This document shows, one piece after another, positions 54,781-64,000 of a stretch of DNA of 64,000 bases. Made by a program: the position numbers and the translations under genes. The DNA is taken from assembly GCA_949775045.1 (NCBI GenBank), contig OX459100.1, forward strand, positions 14,812,447-14,876,446, written 5' to 3'. The notes beneath the pieces are model-generated. The model saw only the letters and a list, made by a program, of their open reading frames with translations. It did not search any database and was not told where the DNA came from. Origin of the DNA: Metridium senile. Taxonomy: Eukaryota; Cnidaria; Anthozoa; Actiniaria; Metridiidae. Each line of letters starts with the position of its first letter. Within the stretch, counting starts at the first letter, position 1.

Positions 54781-55859
54781 CAAGTAGCTCTAATAGATAT
54801 GATGGAACAATAAGGATCTATAAGCAGTAAATTAAAGATTAGAAAACATTTTTGCACTAAACAAGTATGCTAAATGTAATATTTGATGAATAATAATTTT
54901 ATTTACTGAATGCAAGGTAAATATTGAGAAATACTAATGCATGAAGTCAAGGTTATTATTCACCAATATTTATTGAGCATGATGAGAAAAATTTTTGTTT
55001 TAGCATAAAATATATGTACAAAGGTGATTATTGCAAAAAAAAATCTTATCAAAAATAATCAAACAACTTCAAACAATCACTCTATATTTCTATAGGACAT
55101 GCCAAAAAACTATGTACTCATTGTACATACGGACGGAAAAATATTTGGCTCAAGGTTATGCTGTCCAGCCCAACCTATCTCAGTCAATAAGCATTTTATC
55201 ATATGAACCTTTCATTTTGTTCGCAAGTCTTTGTAAGTCTTTTTGAGTGGGATGGACAGCTTTTTACCCGGGCGGGGGTCGTCATCGGAAATTCTGAAAA
55301 TGACCACTACAATGGACCTGTATTTTGAGATGATGGGTGTGACATTGATGAAATTTCATCCCTAAGAGGGAGCCGGAAAGGGGATTAAAATAAAAATCAA
55401 TCTTTGAAATTTAAGAAGCATTGTTGTTGATCTTATACCCTAAAAGGGACCACAAAACTCAGCTGGTGGGCATTCTCATCATTATAAGCGGGACCAAAAC
55501 CCTGATTTCAAACCCTAAAATGGACGATGAGGACCCTGCCCCCTTTATAAGGGAGTCCATTCCCCCTGTTTTTTTACGGACCGCTCAACAAAAGATGTAC
55601 GACTCCCATCGAATGACTTGTTTACATGGTTTTTATTAGGGGTGCTTGAGCGGGGAAATACAGTTATATGATCAAGCTGATTACTAAATCTATTCTCCAA
55701 AGTTCTCAAACCAAAAATATGCTCAAATGTCTATTATCACCTGCTTATTAATCTATATTTTAAGTAACGATGTGTGTAAGAACGATAGCACAAACCGCAA
55801 AGGAATGTAACAATTCCAATTTTCAAAAATTAAAAATCCAAGACCAAGATTTTCGATAA
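54781..55859. other. Intergenic, no gene seen
   Basis: AT-rich to 55250. Then about 55250-55640 is GC-richer, with repeated CCCTAAAAGGGAC and CCCTAAAATGGAC motifs, probably part of an unidentified repeat. No domain recognised. Confidence 0.45.
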
Positions 55860-57110
55860 GTCAAAGATTAGACACTTCTTATTTTAGGAAATTCATAAAC
55901 AAAGATGTAACCCATGTTGTTGATCTATTGTCAAAAACTGAGGGTTTTGATCGACAAGTAGTACAGCTAGATCTCAGATTTGGAAATGGAGATTTTCTTT
56001 GCTGGGCTAGTATCATCCATGCAATGGAAATGTATCCTTAAACAAAATCAAGATAACATTAATATGAACTATATATTACATAATTCGCATATGTGGCTCA
56101 AAGGAATCTCATATGACCCAAAAAAAGTTAAAGCAAAAGATTTATATGACATATTAATCAGAAGTAAGGTCAAACAACCTACAGCTCAGGCTGACATAAC
56201 CTTTAAAGCCAATGTTAGTACCTTAGACTGGAAAATAATATATTCTTGTATTTACAGTACAACAATTGAAACATACTTAAGAAGTTTTCAATATTTCTTC
56301 TACGACCAAAACAATCTACACCAAGCCTTGCAACTACTCGATCAAACCTTTCAACGATATCATCTGAAGATCAACAGCGTCAAAGCCAAGACTATGATAT
56401 TCAACTATAGGTGTCTCAATACTGAGGCTTCCTACCCCACTACTATTACCACCCTGAATGACATACCTATTGGAGATAAGATGACCTTCAGATACCTTGG
56501 CAGTGACATTAGATATGACGAGCCAACGACAGGTAATGCAGAAATGACACTTTGCATTAACCTAGCAGAAGCAAAATTCCAAGAACTGAAGCAGAAGCTT
56601 TGGAACTTCAATATCCACTGTTCCTAAATACCTTTGTTAGAAGTTGACTCACATACTCAGCACAAACATGGAATCTAACCACTGCACAAGAAAGAAAAAT
56701 CAACAGCTGCTACTACGGTATGCTTCGAAGATTAGTCAAAAATGGCTACGCAAGCAAAGACAGTATGGCGGACAAAGATAATGACATCACAGACAAAGAC
56801 AGTGTAGATGTTGAACCTTGTTATCGATATCGATACTCTAACTCCGATCTCCTCCACATCTGCAAAACCACTTCAATAACTGAATTTACCGATATACTAC
56901 AAGCAAGATATCTAGCACATATCAGCAGACGAACAAACCGTAATACAACCAAACAGCTTCTATTCAACGTAGACAAATATACCAAGACAGGGAAACCTAA
57001 CAAAACACTAGAAGACAGAGTACTAAAAGCTCAGAGACTATCAGCCGATGAGTTTTACTCAAGAGCCTTAAATAAAGAGTTTGAGATATGGTCCTATGGA
57101 CTGCTCAAAA
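55860..57110 (+). mobile_element. Chimeric LINE remnant
   Basis: The open frame 55980-56627 fuses two sources. Up to about 56285 it resembles one LINE family (VSTLDWKIIYSCIYSTTIET, LRSFQY). From about 56300 it follows another: FQRYHLKINSVKAKTMIFNY, FRYLGSDIRYDEPTTG and AEAKFQELKQKLWNFNIH, a reverse-transcriptase C-terminal segment. A break near 56625 shifts frame, then MLRRLVKNGYA (56720) and LEDRVLKAQRLSADEFYSRA (ending about 57100) finish the ORF2 C-terminus. Stops before 55980 show further decay. It is inactive; the upstream catalytic part is absent. Confidence 0.8.
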
Positions 57111-57129
57111 TCTGCCTATATGCAGATAG

Positions 57130-57143
57130 AGCTAAACTTTATA

Positions 57144-57199
<56 letters not shown>

Positions 57200-57200
57200 C

Positions 57201-57240
<40 letters not shown>
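57130..57240. repeat. (TA)n microsatellite
   Basis: About 100 bases of TA repeat with an internal ACAT run, directly after the LINE fragment. It resumes at 57493-57518 after an inserted MITE. Confidence 0.95.
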
Positions 57241-57244
<4 letters not shown>

Positions 57245-57492
57245 TCGTTTGCAAAAATTCTGACCGCATCAAAGTATATCGGGTGCATTGTGGGTAATGT
57301 TTATTTATGACTTTGAGTGCTTTTATGCGCTCTTGGTACTATCAGAACCATCCATAATACTTCAATGATGCTTACTACATGTCATTGAATGAATTTTGAA
57401 AAAAATTGGAGCGTTTTAAGGCAGAATTACCTACATATCTATATACTTATATACTTATATACTTGTACGGTCAGAATTTTTGCAAACGACTG

Positions 57493-57493
<1 letters not shown>
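57241..57493. mobile_element. Tc1/mariner-like MITE in a (TA)n tract
   Basis: Ends ACAGTCGTTTGCAAAAATTC and its complement, extended to CTGACCG/CGGTCAG. The CAGTNG start, the AAAATTTTGACC-like inner sequence and the TA flanks fit Tc1/mariner elements. At about 253 bp with no transposase it is non-autonomous. Confidence 0.85.
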
Positions 57494-57524
<31 letters not shown>

Positions 57525-57531
<7 letters not shown>

Positions 57532-57603
57532 TTAGCACACATCAACAAAATTTGCATAAGTACAAATTTATATGGGAAAGTACAGATTTAAATGGGAACC
57601 TGT
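57525..57603 (-). mobile_element. Half copy of the ACAGGTTCCC MITE
   Basis: Right half only, from TTTAGCACACATCAAC through GTACAGATTTAAATGGGAA to CCTGT, preceded by a (TG)n run. It lacks the left half, as at 19430-19506. Confidence 0.8.
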
Positions 57604-59591
57604 TAACAATACACTGAAATAGAAGAAAAGATTGTTAAAAAAAATAATAAAATAGAAAATGTGAACCTCTTACAATCCCCTTAGCTCAAAAAAGGAAATC
57701 AGCCATTTTTATAAAACGAAATAATTTATATTATTACGCGTTATTCTTATGTGTTTTGTGTAAGTATATTTAATTCATTATAGTCATATACTATTGTACA
57801 TTAGTATCCAACAACTTATGGTCTATCACAAATCGCGCGCTCTCATTGGCTACTCAACCATGGGCTATTGCGTGATAGCCCATGGTTGGAGAAACCGCCG
57901 GTTTTGTAAACTTTGAACATAGTTAGTACTAACTATGCTTTGAAAATGTTTCTTGATTCTTCTATTTCTTCAAAAACAGCTTAGTACTAAACATAATGCT
58001 TTTCATTGAATCGTAAATTACAAATACAAGCAAGAAAATGACAAAAAAGCACAGAATTTTGATGTTTTGTGACTGAATTTTGACTTGAAGAGCGTGCGCT
58101 ACTGACACCATCACACAATTCTTCAGTTTGATTGAGAAAGCCAGATTTTTAAACTTTCAGCTTAGAACTTTTCTTAATTCCTCCGTCTATTTTCAGTCGT
58201 TAAAATTAAAGTATTGAGGGAGAAAATGGTAAAAACAGTGGAGAATTTTGATGTGTTTTGAATACATTTTGACTTGCCGTCACACATCATTGAGCGCACG
58301 CTCGGTATTTTCACTTTCGATTATCTGTCATTTTGTCAAAATAAAACGATTGAAATGTTATTTTTCTTTCAAAATATTAGACCTCTTGGGCTATTGACCC
58401 GTAGCCCATTCTAATTGTTAATTATATTATAGATGTGAATATTGTCATTGTAAACTGTATGTGTCCAAAAAGCTTAATAAAAAAAAAAACAAGATTTTTG
58501 CATTCGGTGTATGAGTGAAATACAGATACTGACATGAGAAAAATATAAATTGCCCTTTGTGGGATCAAATCCACAGTGTTGGCTTAATTTCTAGTCCAAT
58601 GTGGATATATGCAGCTGGGCAATAACGTATAGGGCAACTATGGGCCAGGGGTCCTAGGGCGATTTGTTTCTTTAATTATGTGTAAATCCTTAACAAAAGA
58701 ACATTATTCATCCGGGGTCGGTTGTATGAAGGGTGAATAGCGCTATCGGCCGGAAAAAATCTTTATCCAGCGGATTAAATCTATAAAAAACCTATGCAGT
58801 GGATAACTTTTATCCACAGGTATCATAACTTTATCCACCCTTCGTACAACAGGCCCCTAATCTAAAAATGATGGACAATTTTAGTTTGATGAGTAATTCA
58901 AATACTGGAATATAACATATCGTAAAAGGAGCTACCTGTAACAATTGGACAAATGTCCTACCCTGGCATTAAGTGCTAATATTTATCAAACAATTACATC
59001 TTTTAATGATCTACAAGTAACTCACTTTGAACATGAAACAGTTTCATGTTGGTTAGTACTTCATTTGAAGTACTAAACTTCATGTTATCAAACACCGCTG
59101 TACATTTTTGACAAAAGGCGCATTTGCACGGTACACCTTTGTTAACGCCAATAGCCGGTGATAAATAATGTGAAACTGGAGTCCCTGGAGTATTACTTAT
59201 ACATGTATAAATACTATACGTAAGCTTGACAACTCAATGCTGTGAGCGAAGCGAGCAGCGACACTAATTTCGACGGTATCCCTTTGTACTTGAGGACAAG
59301 TGTTCCTGGGCTATATATAGCGAGAAACATCTCGTTTTTCCGGGCTGGCTGGCTGGCGATGATTTCCGAACATGTAGTATTTTAGGTCAGCAACTTTCGC
59401 CATTAAAGTACCTAATTTATGTACTAGAGACCAGATTACTATTCTGTGGGAAATTCCTAAGCCGAAGAAGAAAATAAGTCGACTTCTCAAACGAGTTTAT
59501 ATGGCCAGTCCACCCACAGCAACGCTGTGATTTCAAACTGATTACGTTAACATATTCGATCGCATTCGAGATTCGTTCACGCTATTAAACC
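57604..59591. other. Intergenic, repeat-like, no gene seen
   Basis: Contains a local inverted pair at about 57860-57900 (ACCATGGGCTATTGCG and CGTGATAGCCCATGGT) with related GGGCTATTGAC...GTAGCCCAT at about 58388-58412, and direct or inverted TTATCCA motifs at about 58765-58835. No recognisable domain in any frame. Confidence 0.5.
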
Positions 59592-60503
59592 CGGCCGTAC
59601 CAATCGATAATTCCGATAATCGATAAAAATCAATAAAAATCAATAATAATCAATATTAATCAATCGATTGTTATCGGAAATCGATAAAAATCGATAATGC
59701 TTGAATGTGTGAGTATCGATTTCGATCGATTTTTATTGATTCTAATCGATAATTATCGATAATTATCGATTTCATAAAAGTTCTTAAAACGCATTGTTCT
59801 AGTACTTTAAAGCACAACAACTTACTTTTAAAGTGATTTTCCGAGTTTGTGAAAGAAAAATGACTATCTAGTGTACTAGAAAAAGAACAAAACGATGAGT
59901 CTGCAGTCAACTACCAATATTAGCTTGGCTCTTCTTTCCGATATACGGCAGTAAAATACAGTGCAGACGTTCTAATCCATTGGTAAAGCGCCAAAGAGGA
60001 GTTACAAGCTTTTGCTCAAGATGGCCTAATTGTCCTCTTCTATTATGAACTTTGAGACTGCTCTCCCTCGTTCTCCATACTTCTTTGACACTGAAAACAC
60101 TTCGCCGATCTCGACATTGAAACAACACTCTTAATATCGATTTCTTCAATCCCTACTTCGTCAGACATGGACATGGCAACTCAAAACAATGTGAACACTG
60201 TGACTATATGAACAAGGCAAGCTCTATAAAACCGATGAGTCTACGCAAAGACGTTTTGAACGTTTACTTCCTGCTGTGTTTGCATGATGATAAACGATAA
60301 CCACGACTCAGGTTCCCACAAACGATAGTCGATGATAATCGATGATAGTCGATAAAAATCGATAAAATCAAGAGGGAAGAGGCTGTGAGTATCGATTTTT
60401 ATCGATTTCCGATATCAATCAATAATAATCAAATGATGATTATCGATTGATATCGATTGATTCGATCAGTTTTCGATGATCGACTTTTATCGATTGGTAC
60501 GGC
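59592..60503. mobile_element. Inverted-repeat element packed with ATCGAT motifs
   Basis: Ends CGGCCGTACCAATCGATAA and TTATCGATTGGTACGGCC face each other. The first about 190 and last about 200 bases carry dozens of ATCGAT, TATCGAT or ATCAAT units on both strands. Between them a minus-strand stretch (start codon at about 60171) reads MSMSDEVGIEEIDIKSVVSM, then KCFQCQRSMENEGEQS and a stop. It has a CxxC pair but no recognisable family. Confidence 0.7.
60132..60316 (-). repeat. 185-bp inverted duplication, left copy
   Basis: Nearly identical in inverse orientation to 61710-61894, with equal length. It lies inside the ATCGAT element and contains the MSMSDEVGIEEIDI reading frame start. Confidence 0.9.
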
Positions 60504-61323
60504 CAGGTATTAAATCTACGAGCGCTAATCAACCTAATCACATGTAAGTTATTATATGTGGTGTAAGTTATTATATTACTAAAAAATAAACATATCGCCG
60601 ATCGCATTCGAGATCCACAAGCACATGTATGTAATAAACTAAAAACATACAATTTCGTACATTCTTGAAAATAGGAGAATAAAAAGTCAGCTTTTCGACA
60701 AGTTATTGAGCATAATGCTTACATTATAGTATGTATATATAATGCTCACTTAATATCCAGGATTTTTCTGCCTGTGGAATGTTATGTAAACAGCTCGCAG
60801 CAGTTCACTTTTGAAAGAAACGGCTAGTATATTTATAGCTTGCCATTTATAAGTAGATAGATGCAAGCTATGAGTTGTTTGTTGTTAAAATTACGGAAGT
60901 GTCAAGTATTTCGCTACTCTTTCAAACACTTACCTGCTGTAGAACTTGTTGAAATCGCATTTATCATCATCTTAGTTCTATTTTAGCTTTGTCTATCACA
61001 TTAACTACTACATACCATGTTCAGGTGTGTTCACCTGGGTGTCGAGAGTGTCGAGCAGTCAGGCCCGGCAGATCGACGAGCTATCGACACTGGTGAAAAA
61101 GCACTGCGCGCGCTCGGAAGACGGTCGTGTTTACGATAAAATCATTGGAGATTTACCGGCGTTTGGTGAATCTTAAAAGTTAAGAAAGTTCGTGGAAAGT
61201 TAGTGCTTACAGGTTGCTCAAGATCGCTCAAGATTAAAATACTCTTACCTGAAATATTCGGCTCATCATCGTACTACTGTCGTACATTTTTCGTCCTCGG
61301 CCCAGTCTTTCGCAATAATCAAG
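60504..61323 (+). promoter_or_regulatory. RabD upstream region with CpG-rich patch
   Basis: AT-rich to about 61010. Then 61020-61180 is CpG-rich with two overlapping short open frames: one continuing to a stop at 61174 (reading FTWVSRVSSSQARQIDEL), the other from ATG at 61017 (44 codons). Neither has a recognised domain. It may be RabD promoter, 5' UTR or an unrelated short exon. AAGATGGCGG over the RabD start resembles a YY1-type initiator motif. Confidence 0.35.
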
Positions 61324-61536
61324 ATGGCGGACGGTAGGGTGGATGGAGAAAGTAAGTTGGAATCTTCTACTGCTTGTACAAGCAAAAACACAGGGAATCG
61401 AACGTTTAAAGTGATTTTGGTTGGTCAAAAGGGAGTTGGTAAAAGTACTCTATTTCTAAGGATATCGAATGGTATCGAAGGACAAACGACTGACTATGTT
61501 GATAAAACAATTACCATCAAAAACAACATAGTTCAG
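61324..61536 (+). CDS. RabD: Rab-like GTPase, first exon only
   Basis: An ATG in AAGATGGCGGAC opens 71 codons ending at the donor CAGGTGAGC in phase 0, the same place as in RabA-C. After a Ser/Thr-rich leader of about 25 residues come FKVILVGQKGVGKSTLF, a P-loop with Lys at the variable position as in RabC, and a degenerate switch I (TTDYVDKTITI) without Thr-Ile-Gly. Exon 2 with WDTAG, NKxD and SAK is not found before the right edge. It would have to lie beyond the THAP gene, or the gene is truncated. Membership of the family is inferred from the P-loop and the shared intron position. Confidence 0.75.
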
Positions 61537-61709
61537 GTGAGCTTTATTTTGATATTATATTATGCATCAACTTTGATTAGGTAGAGGGGGTTTTGTTTGC
61601 AAATAAAGAACATTTTCTGTCTTAATTATAAGCATACAGACCCGGGCAATACTCGCCCGAAATTAGTCAAGTCAAGTCTTTGAATTGTACGTTTTAAACA
61701 GTAAAGTTT

Positions 61710-61894
61710 GGAACCTGAGTCGTGTTTATCGTTTATCATCATGCAAACACAGCAGGGAGTAAACGTTCAAAACGTCTTTGCGTAGACTCATCGGTTTTAT
61801 AGAGCTTGCCTTGTTCATATAGTCACAGTGTTCAGATTGTTTTGAGTTGCCATGTCCATGTCTGACGAAGTAGGGATTGAAGAAATCGATATTA
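61710..61894 (+). repeat. 185-bp inverted duplication, right copy
   Basis: Plus-strand copy starting GAACCTGAGTCGTG and including ATGTCTGACGAAGTAGGG. The ATCGAT-rich ends of the left element are not present here, so this is a fragment. Confidence 0.9.
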
Positions 61895-62108
61895 CTGTTA
61901 AATGTGTAGTTAAAGTGCTAGTCTTACGAGTATGACACAATTTCTAAAAAATATACCTTTTAAAACTTTAGATGATGGTTATATCACTGTTCAAATTTTA
62001 TTTTTATACGAGTCCGGGAAGTTGCTGTATTTAGCGTCTGAAGTTCGGCACTTTGCGTCCGCCATTAATCGATCGCGTTCTTCTGAGCCGGCCAGTCAAT
62101 AAAGGAAG

Positions 62109-62116
62109 TGACGTCA
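62109..62116. promoter_or_regulatory. Consensus CRE (TGACGTCA) upstream of the THAP gene
   Basis: A perfect palindromic CREB/ATF site 119 bases before the THAP start codon in a CpG-richer patch. Position and perfection suggest a promoter element; function is inferred. Confidence 0.4.
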
Positions 62117-62234
62117 TATGCGCAACGCTCGAATGTTCGCGGCAAGACAAACTCTGTCATTCTTGTTGGCGCGATCAGCGATATTCACCAAATCTTTATA
62201 ATGCTTGCACAATTCTAATTGCAAACACGAAAAT

Positions 62235-63453
62235 ATGCCTCCTACAAGATGTGTGGTTCAAGATTGCTCCAATTTTTCCAATAACAAAGCCGGGATTTCA
62301 ATACATAACAGTCCGAAGTCTGGTCACTTACGAAATGAATGGATCAGATTTGTTCGCACCAAAAGACAAAACTTCAAACCATCAGGTCGTTTTGGAATAT
62401 GCTCCATTCATTTCGAAAGTGAACAATTCACAAGAAAGGTTCACATAGAGGGATACGAAAGGCGACTTATTAAAGGAGCTTGTCCGAAGATTTGGAAGGA
62501 CGCACAAGAAGGAACGCCGCAATCAGAGCGAGCTCGCCGCACGGTAAGTGTTGCTTTTGTCGTGTCTCTTGTTCAGAAATTTTAGTCGCTTTACTTATAA
62601 CATAATACAAAATTACTTAGCATCAAGACCTGAATATATATATATGAATATATGAATTAGTAAATTTATAATAATACTAATACTTCTACTACTAATAATA
62701 ATGATAATAAAAAGAAGTTGTGCTGTTGATATTGATCATCTACTTTGACCTACTTGCGTGTCGCGAAGCTTACAATTTACAAAACAAAAGGAACAAAGCA
62801 AGACAATTATATACTAATATAAACTCTTGACAATAAGACAATTATCTTAAGACTAGACGTCTTTTATACGCATTATGTGCAGTTTATATTGTAATCAATT
62901 TTCCATTCTTTATCGTATAGGCGCTGAAAGAGGTTTTTTCACGACCTGAGCAAAACGAACAAATCTGTTGTACTGGCAATACTGCATGTTCAGGTGAATA
63001 CGATTACGAAACAATCTTATAAAATAATAATAATCTTATACACTGCATGTAAAATTAGAAACTGACAATAACGCTCTATTCTCACGTCTATAGTATCAGA
63101 GGTAGAGCTGACGACTAGTTGTACTCCTCCTTCCAATGATCCGTCCTTCCCGTCTTTAATGGAAACACCTGTGCCTACAACTCCACCACATCAATCAAGT
63201 ACTTTTCCTTTAATTGATTCGGCCACACCAAGCTTCGCGACAAGTCTCTCATTCACATGCAGTACACCTCTTTCCTCTGATCCACTGTGTGAAAACTGTG
63301 TCGCTCTAAGATCAGATAAAAAAACACTGCAGACAAAAATTACACGCCTGGAACGAAAACTGCAAGAAAAGGAAACGCAAATGGAAATAAATCAGACGAA
63401 TTGGGCAGATGCTGTTAAATCAATGGCTGATCGTTCAGCAAGTGTTTCCACAG
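62235..63453 (+). CDS. THAP-domain protein, first three exons
   Basis: Exons 62235-62543 (phase 0, donor GTAAGT), 62921-62993 (acceptor TATCGTATAG, donor GTGAAT) and 63094-63453 (acceptor TCTATAG, donor GTAAAT) join in frame to 247 codons, and the gene continues past the right edge. Residues 1-87 are a THAP zinc finger of the C2CH type: CVVQDC (C6, C11), CSIH (C56, H59), the conserved Trp at 36 and ACPKIW in place of the AVPTIF box. THAP domains bind DNA and are shared with P-element transposases and host transcription regulators. Exon 3 is Ser/Thr/Pro-rich and then CENCVALRSDKKTLQTKITRL with a coiled coil (RLERKLQEKETQM), probably for dimerisation. Whether the rest encodes a transposase cannot be seen. 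It lies on the same strand as RabD and possibly inside its intron. Confidence 0.85.
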
Positions 63454-64000
63454 GTAAATAAATAGAAAATAATGGTAATTAGGAATGCGCGTTTAATGAC
63501 AAAAAGTCTGGACAGTCTGGTCTAGGCCGTGCGAACATTAGACGCTTGTCTAGTGAACGTTTCACCATTTTTAAAAAAAATATATTTTCCAGTTTTACTG
63601 AAATGTCAAAAAATTAGCAATGGCCTAGTGCACTAATCCTGCGCGAAACTCAGCAAATTTCCAGTGTTTTACATCGTAATCCCAAACGACTGAGCAATGT
63701 TTTCCCGACCTAGACAGACTGTTTGACATTTCAAACGCTCTAGTGTAGTGTATGTCTGGAAATCAACAAATACATTCGGCGCACGGCTCGCTCAAGTGCA
63801 CATTATGTAAGAATTTATAAGATGTTGTAAGAATTACAAAAACTGTTTAATAAATATAACAAAATAGACAACAAACGTTGATATTTTTACAAACAAATCA
63901 TGTCAAATATAATAACAATAATATTCATTTGATGATTAAGTACTAATTAATTAATTACAACTGAGATATATAAAATCATTCCACGTAATGTTTTGTTCAC
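63454..64000. other. THAP gene intron or 3' part, no exon seen
   Basis: AT-rich with some CpG; no further THAP exon or RabD exon 2 was recognised before the edge. Confidence 0.45.

Larger units (their letters stand above)
61537..62234. other. RabD intron start, inverted duplication and THAP gene upstream region
   Basis: 61710-61894 is the inverse copy of 60132-60316. After it the sequence is AT-rich, then CpG-richer from about 62040, as expected near a promoter. Confidence 0.6.

Noticed and set aside
55421..55639. 72-codon frame at 55.4 kb
   Set aside because: Lies in repeated CCCTAAAAGGGAC-type sequence and shows no domain.
62053..62448. 131-codon frame overlapping the THAP exon
   Set aside because: Shadow frame of the THAP coding exon, which has the zinc-binding residues and a consistent splice donor.

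Overview
The window is AT-rich animal nuclear DNA. Protein-coding genes are split by GT-AG introns of hundreds to thousands of bases, start codons sit in local CpG-richer patches, and intergenic and intronic DNA is filled with short palindromic DNA transposons (MITEs), foldback elements, LINE remnants and minisatellites. TRAPPC8, a THAP zinc-finger gene, a collagen/fibrinogen-like secreted protein and an ADAMTS-type exon all point to a metazoan. The style suggests an early-branching marine invertebrate such as a sponge or cnidarian, but this is inference and no single feature proves it.

Layout. 1-12.9 kb: the 5' two fifths or so of TRAPPC8 on the minus strand (eight coding exons), with introns swollen by a TTAA-flanked element holding a LINE remnant, several palindromic MITEs and a 38-bp satellite. 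13.2-16.1 kb: a minisatellite and inverted-repeat elements. 16.2-17.2 kb: an intronless PH-domain protein gene (minus). 19.7-28.8 kb: a head-to-head pair of divergent Rab-like GTPase genes, here named RabA (minus) and RabB (plus), pushed apart by a 5,360-bp foldback element with 1,879-bp arms and a perfect 9-bp target duplication. 28.8-38.2 kb: repeats, nested MITEs, one orphan ADAMTS-like exon, a LINE fragment and a minisatellite. 38.2-44.8 kb: a complete five-exon gene (minus) for a secreted protein with signal peptide, collagen repeats and a fibrinogen-like domain. 49.3-53.5 kb: RabC (minus), whose single intron holds about 3.4 kb of a 52-bp satellite and whose second exon carries a 2-bp frameshift. 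55.9-57.6 kb: a chimeric LINE remnant and a Tc1/mariner-like MITE. 59.6-60.5 kb: an inverted-repeat element packed with ATCGAT motifs. 61.3 kb to the end: the first exon of RabD (plus) and, on the same strand, the first three exons of a THAP-domain gene that leaves the window.

The four Rab-like genes share a phase-0 intron at the same place, just before the WDTAG motif wherever exon 2 is visible, and form two divergent pairs (A-/B+ and C-/D+). This suggests duplication of a divergent pair. In the three members whose second exon is visible, the catalytic glutamine after DTAG is replaced (Leu, Val, Met). TRAPPC8 belongs to a Rab-activating tethering complex, but nothing in the sequence links it functionally to this cluster.
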